From contig JAHLWZ010000538.1 in assembly GCA_020536535.1 (NCBI GenBank), positions 1 through 21,692 of the forward strand: 21,692 nt of DNA, read 5' to 3'. Origin of the DNA: Pelomyxa schiedti. Its lineage: Eukaryota > Evosea > Pelobiontida > Pelomyxidae. Shown in pieces: positions 1 to 12,935 of this stretch. A program made the position numbers and the translations under genes. Under the pieces are notes generated by a model. The model was not told where the DNA came from. It saw nothing but the letters and a program-made list of their open reading frames with translations, and did not search any database. Position 1 is the first letter of the stretch; the number at the start of each line of letters is the position of its first letter.

Positions 1-3125
<3,125 letters not shown>

Positions 3126-3171
3126 TTGCTTGCAAGCACCCCACTGTTTAACTTATCCTTTTTTTTTTTGA

Positions 3172-6100
3172 TTAGATGGCTTTGGTGATTCTGCAGGCAC
3201 AGGCCTTGAACTCAGGGATTGCGGCTACTGGGTCGAGAGCGTCGTTGGTGAGTATGTTGCAGGGTGCCTCCGCGAAGTGGAATGGAAGGAACACCACGCC
3301 CACGCGCACCCGCGAGGGCACGAGGGCCACGGCCGTGATCGAGCCGCGGGCGGTCGTGATCGTGACCTGGTCGCGGTCGCGGACTCCCAGCGCCTCCGCG
3401 TCGTGGGTGCTGATCTCCACGTGTGTCGTGGGCGCGAGCCGGTTCAGTCCCTGTGTCGCGGGATATCAGTGCGCAATCAGTTTGTGAGATGTTGTATGAG
3501 TAGTCGTGTAGTTTTGTGGTTTGATGTGTTAGTGGAATGTGGGGGCTTGGTGTTTTTTTTTTTTGTTGGGCAACATACGGGGCATTTTCGGGACATTGTG
3601 CCGGTGTGATATTGGTACAAGAGACGCCTAAATCGGTCGGAGTGAGAAGGGAACAGGGAGGAGGGAAATTAGGGGAGGGAATAATACCCGGTGGTCATGA
3701 GAAGTGGGAATTCGGGACTTGGTGTTTCTGCCGGCTCTCGGAATGGGACAGCTGAAAACAGGCCCTTTTTGGTTTTTCCAGTGGGTTCATTTGTATTTCA
3801 AGTGAAGAATAGAGAATGTGTTACCTTGCCTCTAGTGAATTTCCCATCTTTATGTAAGTATGGAGTCCCTGGGTGGTTTGCATTTGGGCACGGCCATTGT
3901 AATCCCTTTACATTAACTCGTTTGTTGGTGATTCCCTCATAAGAGGGTGTCAGGGCGTTGATTTCATCCTTTGGTAGCATAAAATTAAACTAAATAAAAA
4001 GACCTGTTTAGAAACAATACCAGTATCTCATATGCATTTGCGTAGCAAAGGTGGAACCTCATCCGATTAGCAAAATCAACCAGAATTTCCCAGTCCTGCC
4101 TTACTCCAGGGGGCGGTGCCATTGCCCTCTGAACGCGCACACATCGCCTTTCAGTATTTGTGAAAGTTCTGTTTTATGTGAGCTCAAACTTGTGTGATTG
4201 CAATTCACTTACCCAGTTTTCTCAAACAAACTTGCAGCGGGAAGCACGACATGTGCCAACTTTGCTGTCTCAGTAAGAAATATATCTTGAACAACAAAAA
4301 ACTCCAGTCGCTTCAGTGCTTGCTCAACGTGATGGAGATTTGGGTCACTAAGCATTGGATTTTCTCCCATGCAGTAGATGGCCTTTATCTTTCCCTCATA
4401 CGCTAGGTTGATTGCCTGTGTTATGGTATTTCCCACCTTGAAGACTGTAAGATATTCGCAATATAACAGCTTTCAACCTTGCTTGACAGTGTCACTCCCC
4501 AAGCTCTCTCAAACTTAGCCTTAACGGCAGGGTCAGTGACTCTCTGGTAGCCTGAAAAAACATTGGGCAATGCTCCCATATCACAGGCACCTTGCACATT
4601 ATTTTGTCCTCTGAGAGGATTGACACCTGTTGATGGCCGTCCAATCTGACCCTAATATTATTGAATTAAACGTCGGCACCTTCGATGACATAGGCATACA
4701 CATAGCATGGCCAGGTTTGCGAGTGTCAATACGTTATCAACCCCGGTTGAGTGCTGCGTGATGCCCATCGAAAAGATAATGCTACCTACATGGAAATAAG
4801 TGATGCGGGTATGTAAGCTTTTTCATACTTTTGCTGCTTGTTGCATACAATCTTGCAGCTTTTCTTATGTCAGATGCTAATACTCCTGTGATGAGCTCTG
4901 CTGCCTCGGGAGTATACTTCCCAACCTACACAGTTGTTTCGTTTATAGGTGGTCATGTTTTTGTTGCTAACCTCAGTCTCAAAGGTAGTAAAATTTTCGG
5001 TACATTCGTCAATGAACTTCTTGGCCATCAATCTCTCAGATATGATTACATTCATCATGGCATTGAATAAAAACACGTCAGTTCCTGGTCTATGAGCCAT
5101 GTGCAAACAGGCAAAAGCCTTTTTTGTGGTAAACACTTGGTTTCATATGATGAAAAGAACTTATACAGTTAAATTTATGGATCGAGGATCAGCCACGATC
5201 AGTTTTGCACCTCGTTTAGCTGCAGCTTTTATCCGGAGTCCAATGATTGGATGTGTCTCAGTAGTATTAGAACCTTTGAGACTATTAAAAAAAACCGATT
5301 ATCGGTAAAAAGTAAGACACCTGTAACCAGTATGCAGTCGGCAAACTCAAGTTCATCAATTGTGTTAGTCATGGCACCACTTCCAAATGCAGTTGCCAGA
5401 CCAGCTACAGTTGAAGCATGACATAGCCTTGCACAGTGGTCTACATTATTTGTCCCAAAGACACCCCGAAACACTTTCTGGAACAGGAAATTCTCTTCAT
5501 TTGTAACTTTTGCTGATGAAAAGCCTTGGATCACTTCACTTCCATCTCTAGCTTTAATCTGTTTCCAAGAATAAATAAATAACCTTGGCAAATAGAAAGA
5601 AACATGGTACCTCGGAGAACTTCGCAGCAACTAAAGTCATAGCCTCATCCCAAGAGCAGGGTACAAGAACTCCATTCTTTCTAATCAAGGGAGTTGTTAA
5701 ACGCTCCTTAGACGTATTGTAGTCCTTGTTTTGGGTTAGTAAGGGAGAGTGCATTGAGTACATACAATTAATCCAAATCGGCCCTTGACACACAACTGCC
5801 CATGTGATGCATCAGAGGAAGTATCCCCCTTTATTGCGATTGGGAATCCATTCCGTTTGTGAATTTGTATCCCACATCCACAACCTATCGGCAATGTGAA
5901 TTCACACTTTTTTTCTTAGAGCATACCACAATAGGAACACGTGGAGGCGATAACCGCATCGGGAGATAGTTCTTTCAGTGCCGGGTAAAGAGCATTCGTC
6001 GGACAAGAATCCACGCAGGTTCCACATGATTCGCATGCATGTGCTGACCACTTTCCATTCCGTGTACTTGTGTCAACTGCATTCCATCTCATACTACACA

Positions 6101-8853
6101 TGTCTTCAATGGCATTGACATTTCGGACCCCAGAACAAACGTTGAAGCACTCTCCGCAGCGAATGCACTTGTCCAGATCTCTATGAATAAATTCATTGGC
6201 TACTTCGAGTGCCTGGGGTTTAACAGGAATTACTGTTTTGCTCTCAACTCCGACGCTATTAGCAACCTATGTTGAAATTAGTGTACGCACGAAGATTCAA
6301 TTTCATGTGCACCTGGCGCAGCACACATGTTCTTGGATTTCCACATCCACATTGTAGGCACCGTGAAGCCTCGTTTTGTGCTGTCTTCAGATCAAAAGGA
6401 GTTGTGATGGGAGTGAAAGTCAGGGGTGCTTCCGTTGGTGAATGGATATCTACTCTTGTATGGTTCCTTGCTAAAAGGGGAGTAGTGGAGAAGTATGGCA
6501 CTCTTTTAGGGCCAGATAACACCGAGTTCTGAGAGTGAAGTAACTCTGGCAGTGTTCCTCGGCTGTGGTAATACTTGAGACTATCAAATTCCTCCTTCAG
6601 AAGGCCATAAGAAAACCAAGATAAATGCTTGAAACGGGAGGTACCTCGGCTGTCTGGTTGTTGACCACTCCCGTTGTCAGCAACTCATTGATGGCTGATG
6701 CTGCAATTCTTGCAGAATTGACACTTTGCACAACTGTCACTGGGGATAACACAGCGTCACCGCCTGCAAAGACTCCAATGCACTTTTGCAGTGGGTTCGT
6801 TTTCCCAATTTCGATTGCATAGGTTTTGGGGTCAACTCTAATACAGTTCCCCTAGAACACGCATTACAAGGGCGGGTAGCTTCCACAAGAGGAACGTATA
6901 CCCGTTGGTTCAGAGCAATTCCAAGTTTATTGCACAAGCCAGTGTCAAGGCGCTGACCAATTGCGATGATTACCGTGTCAACCACATATGAGTACTCGGT
7001 TCCAGGAATTGAAATTGCAAAATCGAAGATATCCGCAGTTTTTGGTCGCTTCCTATACTGAATTTCCAGGTGATCACTGCCATCAAGTCCTTTTTGTTGC
7101 ATTATTTTCATAGGTTGAGCAAGGCAATCCAGCTTGATTCCCTCCTCGAGGCATTCCTGGATTTCCGTAGGATGTGCGGGCATGTTTTCTCTGCAATCGA
7201 TATAAGATTGATTATGGGAAAAGGTTCACCTCTTCAAGATACAACTTAGTACTACTGATGACGCTCCCATACGAACGCAAGATCGAGCTACATCAGCAGA
7301 AACATTTCCACCACCAATCACGACTACACGTTTTCCAATTGGTGGTGGAACTCCACAAGCAACTTTCTCAAGAAAGTCGACGCCTCCCAGTACACCCTGT
7401 ATGGGAAAGTAAATATCGAAAAGCAGTAAAAAGCTTCCCTTACAGGGAGATCGCTTCCCGGAAACCTAAGCATAGTGGGGAGCTGTGATCCAATGGCAAT
7501 GTAAACCGCATCAAAGTCCCTTTTCAATTCCTCCAATGTGATATTTGTTCCCAGCCTCATATTACAACGAATATCCACCTGAAACAATTATTGAGGAAAT
7601 GAAATGAGTAGAAATGAGTCTCTCTTACCCCGAAATCAGTGCAAAGGTAGTTAATTTCATCATCAAGATCAACTTTAGACAGCCTGTATTCTGGAATACC
7701 ATACCGTAACATTCCACCGGGAAGAGGGTGTCCTTCAAAAACGACCGCTTTGTGGCCAAATCTCGTCAAAAAATGTGCTAAAAAGAGAAAGGCATGGAGT
7801 CAGATATTTTCGGAATTAGAATAATAATACACAATACCGCAGGCTAACCCGGCTGGCCCGCCACCCACAATCCCAACTGTTTTCCCAGTTGGTGGCTGTA
7901 TTGTGGGTCTCAATCTTCCATTATCTCTGTCAATCAGTTTTGTTAAAAAAACAAAAGAAACAGGGGAATAACACAAAACGAAAGACGAACCAAACGGGAA
8001 AAAAAACCAAGTAAAACGACACGCACCCACCGTAAAAACAAAAAAAAAAAAAAAAAAAAAACTGTCGCGGACGTGACATGGCATGCCTATTATACAAGTA
8101 CAAGAACCTCTTCACGTCGTTTATGTTAACGGGCTCGTCTATCACGTTCCTCCTGCACGCGTCCTCACAAAACCGTGGGCACACAGTCCCGCACACCAAC
8201 GAGAATGGGTTCCGCTCAACAACGCACAGCAGCGCCTCTTGGTATCGCCCTTCCCGCACAAGCCGAAGGAAATCCCCGGCTGGCACTCTGTGTTATGTGT
8301 TGACGGTTCAGAGTGATATAAAACTATGGGGGAAAAAAAAGGCCTACTCACTTGCATGGGCACGCCATCTGGCATGGTGGGTAACAATCCCCAATGTGGT
8401 TATCCAGAATCTGGAACCCCCTGTTCAGTGCAAAAATAACCCTTCAATAAATGGAAAAGCACCCACAGTTTGTAGCATTCGTTTCTGAGCGTCCCTGGCC
8501 GCCGCGGAACAGAACGACACGATGGTCCCCTTTGGCATGTCGGCGGCCCTCTCCGCTGCGGCGTCCCTCGCGACCCCAGCGGGGCTCCCCGGGAGCGTGA
8601 ACTCGGCCCACACCGCCGCCGTGTTGCACCAGGGCGGGGCGCCCCCCGTGGCCTGCCTGTGCCTCTGCTGCGACGCCGCGGTGGCCCCCACTTGGTGCGG
8701 GGGCCTCCTGGTCAGGCTGGGCAGGGAAATCCCCGCCCGGGAGGCCACGGCAGCCACGGAGTCCTCTGTGCCTGGGGGGATGGTGACTGTGGTGCCATCG
8801 ATGACGATGGTGGTGTCGGGGCGCGGTGGTGGCTGTTGTTGTGGGGTCTGCAT
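3172..8853 (-). CDS. Fused formate dehydrogenase: GltD-type NAD(P)H oxidoreductase plus molybdopterin catalytic subunit
   Basis: Predicted 1443-residue enzyme coupling formate oxidation or CO2 reduction to NAD(P)H, probably cytosolic (no targeting peptide seen). Order: ferredoxin-fold N terminus (about 10-128) without cluster cysteines; GltD/DPYD-type 4Fe-4S domain (C138, C142, C146, C148; C181, C185, C189, C193); FAD site GGGPAG (245-250) with [14 protein letters not shown]; second Rossmann GGGN (376-379); GVFAGGDAV (526-534); [12 protein letters not shown] (648-659); two 4Fe-4S motifs (C697-C707, C740-C750); FdhA cluster C772, C775, C779, C807 with K809; active-site C900-H901 in [44 protein letters not shown]-terminal dinucleotide-binding domain (about 1310-1443). 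Cysteine replaces selenocysteine. The 24 introns exclude bacterial contamination. NADP preference is inference, by analogy with GltD. Confidence 0.92.
3451..8466 (-). other. Exon-intron map of the formate dehydrogenase fusion (24 introns)
   Basis: Exons in minus-strand order: 8853-8467, 8410-8352, 8287-8063, 7926-7838, 7777-7629, 7578-7444, 7396-7230, 7190-6902, 6851-6645, 6594-6313, 6266-5927, 5884-5766, 5724-5611, 5558-5321, 5273-5167, 5118-4972, 4925-4829, 4785-4700, 4651-4478, 4436-4213, 4168-4021, 3968-3825, 3764-3688, 3627-3579, 3450-3172. Their summed length is 4332 nt, 1444 codons with the stop. All introns are GT-AG. Twenty-two are 39-64 nt; the third (136 nt, with a 22-base homopolymer) and the last (128 nt, with a 12-base homopolymer) are longer. 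Confidence 0.88.
8040..8061. repeat. 22-base poly-A/poly-T run inside formate dehydrogenase intron 3
   Basis: Twenty-two consecutive A on the plus strand, T on the transcribed-sense strand, directly after the 5' splice site of the longest intron of this gene. Its length may be uncertain in the assembly, but it lies in an intron and does not affect the reading frame. Confidence 0.95.
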
Positions 8854-9162
8854 CAGTTACCTCCACAGTGTTGTTGTTCTTCGGCGTTGGTCGAATTCTT
8901 GGTTGGTCTGTTCGTGGTTGTGTTCTTCACATTCCTGTGAAGAACCAGGAATATTCTCACCCATTTTGGTTTACGTTACACTCGCGGCGTGGAACCGGGT
9001 TCACTACGGTCGTGGCGTAATCAAACGAATTACAAGTGTAACTTCTTGATGATTCCCCGAATCACTGTGTCAGAGAGACTCGATCCAGAGGACAATCACC
9101 CAAAAACACAAGGAACTCCCAACACCCAGACCTTCTTTTCTCAGTCTTCTTGCGAATCAGAG
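8854..9162. promoter_or_regulatory. Divergent intergenic region between the formate dehydrogenase and the plus-strand gene
   Basis: These 309 bp separate two head-to-head starts (ATG at 8853 on minus, 9163 on plus) and must hold both 5' regions. I see no coding potential. The one ordered element is a perfect palindrome at 8922-8945. No TATA-like or initiator motif could be assigned with confidence. Confidence 0.5.
8922..8945. promoter_or_regulatory. Perfect 10-bp inverted repeat, candidate protein-binding site or hairpin
   Basis: GTTCTTCACA and TGTGAAGAAC flank the 4-base spacer TTCC with no mismatch. It lies 69 bp from the formate dehydrogenase start, in a divergent intergenic region. That fits an operator-like site for a dimeric factor, or a 5' UTR hairpin. 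The regulatory role is inference from position and symmetry. Confidence 0.45.
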
Positions 9163-10444
9163 ATGAATGGGGCTAGCTGGTTGTGCGATGACGTGCCAAT
9201 GGAAGCGTCGAGGGTGCTGTTGTGGAAGCAGCGCAGTGAGGAGTTGTCCCATAATGTCGCTAGCCACGTGGGCGCCGACAGGTTGTCTTCGGCTGCGATC
9301 GAGTGTCAGCAGTACCGCGGGTACTTGGCCGGATTGGGCTCCCATAATTGGATCAACACCGAAACACTGTCAACTACAACGACAACACAGTTGAGTGACA
9401 ACAATTGCCAGAAAACACGTGGAAACGAAATACTGTGTGTACGTGTTGCTTTCTTTTTATTTTCTTTATATAGAGGTTGATATATATTTGCTGGGATTAG
9501 GACACCTAATGTAATTTTAGTGATTTGGGGTAATTACAATATGCAGCTTCTACCCATTTGGGGGGGTTGATGTGATCCACCCTCTGTGGCTTTTTGGGCA
9601 TGTGAAGCACGTTGTGTTTAGCTCCGCGGAAATATTTGGGGCATCTGAAGATTCTGTTGTGCGGGATTTGAACACTTTGTGTGAATCCGGGTCCAAATAC
9701 TTACAACTGGTAGATTTGCTTTTTTCTTTCAAATTCTGCTTCATCGTGCTTCCAACTAATTCCTCGCAGGGCATGGGTGCAACTATGTTTGACTCCTTTG
9801 CTGATTTACAACAACTGCAGGATACTTATGGAATGAGTGGAGTTGGAGCAATGGCTTTGATAAGATTGGTTATAGTTGGAAATCAGCAGGTGAATAATAT
9901 TACCATTTTATTTATTCACTTTATTATGAAGATAATGAATGTTCTCCTGTTCTCCTTTCGAGAAAACGGAGCAATAGCATTTAAGCGGCCCGGGGAAGGC
10001 ATATTTTGTCCGCACGCATTAGTAATAACACAGGATGCGGGCTCCTCAGAACCAACAACCCCTAGATACATGTGGTATCTTCCCACCTTAGTTTTCAATT
10101 CTGTAATCGTTAGAAGGTTCTTATACCACAATATCCACATTCCCGATCCAACAATAGATGCTGTATTTTCCAGTCTTAACCCAAGCATAGTTCTATTTAA
10201 ATCAGCACCTGAAACACTCTTCAACACTGCCAACTCTGAAACTCTCAACAGGCGAGTATACACACCACTCAGGAAAGGCTTTGTGTGTGTTACAGACAGC
10301 TCGCAAGGGTTCTCCACCATGTTCCCTGACCACCTACAACCCTTTGTGACCAGTACCTCCAGCATCCATTCTATCGACTTCCACGCCATGACAGGACACA
10401 AATTTGGATATGGCGATATCATATTCTGGTTCCCTGTCCACTGA
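9163..10444 (+). CDS. Uncharacterised protein, four or five exons, divergent from the formate dehydrogenase
   Basis: Proposed exons are 9163-9438, 9476-9510, 9547-9709 and 9770-10444, in phase. A further in-frame 42-nt segment at 9890-9931 has GT-AG ends and may be an intron, giving about 368 residues (382 if retained). The second and third exons join as DIYLLGLGHLIFYPFGG, then VIHPLWLFGHVKHVVFSSAE. Later segments include GFVCVTDSSQGFSTMF and a C-terminal HKFGYGDIIFWFPVH. No signal peptide or clear membrane segment is seen. I do not recognise the family securely. From memory, the YPFGG motif and general layout loosely resemble uncharacterised bacterial proteins with YPFSGPD motifs; this is a lead only. 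The start is the first ATG of the open frame. Confidence 0.6.
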
Positions 10445-10538
10445 CTCCTTGTCACCAATCAACCTTGCTCTTTGTAAAAAGGTCTTTTTGTAAATGGTTT
10501 TTTTTTTCCCGATTCTTTCTACGCAAACATCAGGTTAC
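10445..10538. other. Short convergent intergenic spacer with candidate 3'-end signals
   Basis: Only 94 bp separate the stops of the plus-strand gene and the first ankyrin gene, so both 3' ends form here. TGTAAA occurs twice (about 10474 and 10489), followed by a T run. Their use as polyadenylation signals is a guess. Confidence 0.3.
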
Positions 10539-12832
10539 CTAGGTATGATTTTTCCCGGCAGAAAGTTTGGATTCAAGCCACAAGGAACCAGACGGCTTTC
10601 CAGTTGCAACACACTGTTGTTTCACATAAAGCTGTATCGAATCAAGGTCACTCAATTGAAGGAAATTCTCAAAAAGCCACTGTGCCATGTCCACAAAACC
10701 AGAGGTGCAACAAATCACCAACGGGAGGTTGCTGTTGTATGTCATATCCCCTGCTGTGATGTTGAACACATTCGCCAGTGACTTAAGACGCTCAAGGTCA
10801 CCGTGTCTGCAGCAATGAAGCAGTGTCCTTTTCATAAGCACGTTTCCTTCTGGGGTCGTTGGATGCAGTGAGAATGGAGGGTGTGCTTTGTTTGGAATGT
10901 AATCGTGGAGAATCCAGTCAACAACCTCCAGCTTCCCTTCAGAGAATGCAGTGATTGCACACAGTTGTATGGTTGCTTCACTAAAGCGGTAGTCATCGCA
11001 CAGCCACTGAAGAAAGGACAGGTTTCCAGCCAAGCAACTGGATGTGATCAACTTGTTGAGTTCATTCTGTAACGGTGAGGATGTAAACACAGAGCGGCCA
11101 CACTGCCAGGCCATCCATTTGGTGAACTCCAAGTCCCAAGTTGATGCCACCGCTGCGAATACACTGCTCTTATCAGGGCCCCACAGTTTACCGAATGAGG
11201 GAAAGGTGGAAATCCAGTGAACAATTTCGACGTGGTGGTGGGAGCATAATGACAGTATTTGCTCCTTGGTCACATCAAATGGCTCTGGGATGTTGAACGT
11301 CTTGATGAGCCACTGACAGGCCGCCAGGTTGCCACTCGCGAGGCACTCGTGAACGAATTCCAAGTGGTGTTTCTGCTGCCTGTCATGCTGTGAGAACTGG
11401 GAGTTGAACCACTCGGCAAACTCGATGTTGCCATGACGGCAAATCAGACCAAAACACTTTGTTGTAGCTTCAGGGAAAGGGAACCTCCCATTCTTGAGCC
11501 TCTTCAGAACGTGTTGTGCCATCTCGAAAGAGTTTCTTGTTGCGAGTGCTTGAAGCATCTCTGAAATGTCCATGTCTGCATCACATATCGCAGGCATTTT
11601 TTGCAGTACCCACTCGAAGGAATCAACGTCAGCAGTTCTGCAGCAGAGTACCAAAAATGATTGAACCCATTCACTGTCACAAGATGGAAAGGTTTCAACC
11701 AGCCATTTGACCACCTCTACGTGCCCAGAAGAGATAGCCACAGTCTTGGCTGCAAAAACCTCCAAGTCAGAGGATAAGGTGAGCCCAAGTTCATCAAAAA
11801 GCCACTTTGCAATGTGAACATGGCCACTTCGACACACCCTTTGGAGCAGTGCGGAGCCAGAGAATCTTGGAGCGAATGATGCCGGCGTAATATGAATGGT
11901 TTCTTTGAGCCAGTAAGCAACCTCTTTGTGCCCCTTTACGCATGCCTCAATGAACAAATCAACGCAGCGGTCGTTGTCAGTAAAATTAGAAGGGAACTTT
12001 TCATAAAGAAGTTGGGTGATTTCGAGGCACCCGGTTCTGCAACTTGCAATACAATATTGCTGGAGAGAGCGTTGTGTCACTGTTGGCGAATGAGAATGTT
12101 GAAGGGGAATAAATAAATACGTACAGTCAATTGGCCCCTTTTCAACAAGAACATATCTCACAAAGGGAATGTTGCCGGATTCTATTGCTACTTGCAAATG
12201 ATCTGAAAAATACAGCCCAGCATACCCACATTTCTTTTTTAAAAACACAGAGTGAGGCTCGAAGAGCATTGAAAGAAGAGTCACCAAAAAATAAAACGCA
12301 CCTTCTCCAGGGCTTTCCCAAATGGGAGTGCATAAGGGATTTCCGCAACAGGACCAATGGCAAGGTACGCATCCACTTGTTTCAGCACCATTCCACGAAT
12401 GCGGTACAGCAATGGGAAAAAAGTGACTGCAATAGTTATCAAGTCCCTCACAACTTGACGATGTTCCTTCCTTCACCAATAAATAAGAAGTTCACATCCC
12501 ACAGCCCAAAGCGATATCAATAAATAAATGAAAGAAAAAGAGCGAGTGGCGTACAAGTAAAAGTCCTGGTCGGCGGCACCACCGCGTGCGCCACCCACAA
12601 GTACGAACTCCCTTGGTATCACCGACTGCATTATCAGGTGCGACCACGCCACAACGTGCTCAGCACCCACACGGTCCCTCACTTCGACGTCAACCTGTGC
12701 CTCCTCGTTGAGGATGATATTGGTCGTTGTTTCTGTTGTCGTTTGATGTGGTTGTTCGTACTGTTGTTGTTGTTGCTGTTGCTGCTGTTGCTGTTGTTGT
12801 TGTTGTGTGTCCCTCGAACCGACGCTCCCCAT
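10539..12832 (-). CDS. Ankyrin-repeat protein 1 with an N-terminal polyglutamine tract
   Basis: Predicted 706 residues from exons 12832-12555, 12470-12302, 12257-12125 and 12079-10539, all in phase. The N terminus is MGSVGSRDT, 15 glutamines, then VDVEVRDRVGAEHVVAWSH and MQSVIPREFVLVG. Exon 2 reads EHRQVVRDLITIAVTFFPLL, in a frame different from the long open frame over the same bases; the downstream paralogue keeps this frame. From about residue 170 on there are roughly 13-14 divergent 33-40 residue units such as SGHVEVVKWLVETFPS, CRHGNIEFAEWFNSQF and SGFVDMAQWLFENF. These are ankyrin-type helix pairs of the amoebal and giant-virus style, presumably protein-binding. Partner and location are unknown. 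The final exon carries almost the whole repeat array. Confidence 0.85.
12761..12805 (-). repeat. CAA/CAG repeat coding for 15 glutamines in ankyrin protein 1
   Basis: Fifteen consecutive CAA or CAG codons in exon 1, mixed rather than pure. The neighbouring paralogue lacks the tract and has a short Thr/Ser/Arg-rich stretch at the same place, so the expansion probably arose after the duplication or was lost in the other copy. Confidence 0.9.
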
Positions 12833-12935
12833 ACTTTTTTGTAGTTCTCGTCTTCGTTGTTACGAGAATGATCATTTTTTTTTTCTTTTCTATTGTTTCC
12901 AAGAGAACCACGTCGACGATCGGGCTTCTGCGGCG
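12833..12935 (-). promoter_or_regulatory. 103 bp spacer between the tandem ankyrin genes with a 7-bp inverted repeat
   Basis: This spacer holds the 3' end of ankyrin gene 2 and the whole upstream region of ankyrin gene 1. TTCTCGT at 12845-12851 and ACGAGAA at 12862-12868 are complementary and lie 12-35 bp before the ATG of gene 1. A 9-base T run lies next to them. The promoter role is inferred from position. Confidence 0.35.

Noticed and set aside
3172-8853. Bacterial contamination as the source of the formate dehydrogenase
   Set aside because: The reading frame only exists after removal of 24 short GT-AG introns of the same kind as in the neighbouring REV1-like gene.
8522-9049. Plus-strand open frame of 175 codons
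   Set aside because: It lies opposite the GC-rich first exon of the formate dehydrogenase, whose minus-strand frame reads into the ferredoxin-like domain and the next exons. The plus-strand translation has no recognisable domain.
12302-12470. Reading ankyrin exon 2 in the long continuous open frame (cysteine-rich peptide)
   Set aside because: The paralogue conserves another frame (RDLITIALTFFPLL), which also joins exons 1 and 3 in phase in both genes.
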